Below, in pieces: positions 5,721 to 6,128 of a stretch of 6,128 nucleotides of DNA. A program made the translations under genes and the position numbers. The first letter of the stretch is position 1, and each line of letters starts with the position of its first letter. Source of the stretch: Acidobacteriaceae bacterium (GTDB taxonomy: Bacteria; Acidobacteriota; Terriglobia; Terriglobales; Acidobacteriaceae). Under the pieces are notes generated by a model. It did not search any database, was not told where the DNA came from, and saw only the letters and a list, made by a program, of their open reading frames with translations. Location of the stretch: contig PMBA01000328.1 in assembly GCA_003152795.1 (NCBI GenBank), positions 18,056 through 24,183 of the forward strand. Reading direction: 5' to 3'.

Positions 5721-6128
5721 TCAGTGATCGAAGTGTAACGAGACGCGGCAGACGCCGTTCTTTTCGCGAATCTTCACGCGATCCGCATATTGGCGAATCA
5801 GGTATCCGGCGAGATGTGCGGCACCGGCCTCCGTGCCCATCTCTTCCATGGCGGGCATGGAGCTCGCAAGTTCAATCGCCGGTCCGGCGTATTCGATATC
5901 GAGATCGAGCCGAAGCTCGTCCCATGAGGTGTTCAAAGTGATGATCTCGGAGCGGAGCGGCAGCAGGCCCAGGTTGTTAACTACCTCGTAGGCAGCGTCG
6001 GTCGCGCGGGTGACGATTTCCTTTCTCATACCCCAGGCAGAGCCCTGGTCTTCCATGAACTGGGTGATCTCGTCGAGGTGTTCCGAACCGGCTCGCAATT
6101 CCAGACTGCGTTCTTTCTTGATACCCAT
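5721..6128 (-). CDS. GHKL/HATPase-like domain protein, probably N-terminally incomplete
   Basis: The minus-strand frame ends with a stop at 5721-5723, and its first visible ATG is the very last three bases of the window. The true start may therefore lie beyond the edge. The 135 visible residues weakly resemble the ATP-binding fold of RsbW/SpoIIAB-type anti-sigma kinases. TRATDAAYEVVNN (E48, N52) sits where the N-box EAxxNA would be. DIEYAGPAIEL (about 77-87) sits at the position of the DxGxG box but keeps only a G-P. GTEAGAAHLAGYLIRQYADRV (about 98-118) resembles the glycine-lid helix, and the protein ends SLHFDH. The degraded boxes make ATP binding or kinase activity uncertain. From memory, similar segments occur at the C-terminus of some xanthine/uracil-type permeases, so this may be the tail of such a transporter. 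It is convergent with the trehalose genes and probably not functionally linked to them. Confidence 0.6.
   Translation of the reverse strand: MGIKKERSLELRAGSEHLDEITQFMEDQGSAWGMRKEIVTRATDAAYEVVNNLGLLPLRSEIITLNTSWDELRLDLDIEYAGPAIELASSMPAMEEMGTEAGAAHLAGYLIRQYADRVKIREKNGVCRVSLHFDH

Noticed and set aside
5600..5941. Plus-strand open frame (113 codons) after otsB
   Set aside because: It spans the convergent gap and runs antisense to the minus-strand gene, with no motif and an arginine-rich composition.

Overview
This window looks like an osmolyte (trehalose) locus from a moderately GC-rich Gram-negative bacterium. By style, a soil or Acidobacteriota-like organism is my best guess. That rests on gene content and general family resemblance only, so the taxon is a weak inference. 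Gene density is high: five plus-strand genes are followed by one convergent minus-strand gene. No stretch over 300 bases lacks a gene. I see no tRNA, rRNA, CRISPR array, insertion sequence or long repeat.

Layout. Positions 1-381 hold the C-terminal end of a trehalose synthase (TreS, maltose/trehalose interconversion), cut by the left edge. After 76 bp comes a GT-A-fold glycosyltransferase of about 424 aa (458-1732), related to the family-2/glucosyl-3-phosphoglycerate-synthase type enzymes. The position where the metal-binding DxD is expected reads S-P-E-S. Seven bases later begins a 234-aa multi-span membrane protein (1740-2444). It resembles the transmembrane-helix part of MscS-like mechanosensitive channel proteins but has no soluble MscS domain. 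After a 75-bp leader comes the most striking gene (2520-4808). It encodes a membrane-anchored trehalose-6-phosphate synthase in which a GT20 catalytic domain is fused behind TM1, an extracytoplasmic sensor-like loop, TM2 and a HAMP-like linker. Seven bases after its stop is the HAD-family trehalose-6-phosphate phosphatase OtsB (4816-5646). A 74-bp gap carrying two inverted repeats separates it from a minus-strand protein (5721-6128). That protein has weak resemblance to the GHKL/HATPase fold of RsbW-type regulators and may be the C-terminal domain of a larger protein beyond the right edge.

How the genes fit together. OtsA makes trehalose-6-phosphate and OtsB removes the phosphate to give trehalose. 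TreS links trehalose to maltose and so to glycogen or alpha-glucan metabolism. A glycosyltransferase of a compatible-solute-like type and an MscS-like membrane protein lie between the two trehalose routes. Together with the sensor-like front end on OtsA, this suggests osmotic or envelope-stress-responsive solute production, with synthase activity possibly gated directly by an extracytoplasmic signal. The sensing role is inferred from architecture and is not shown by the sequence.
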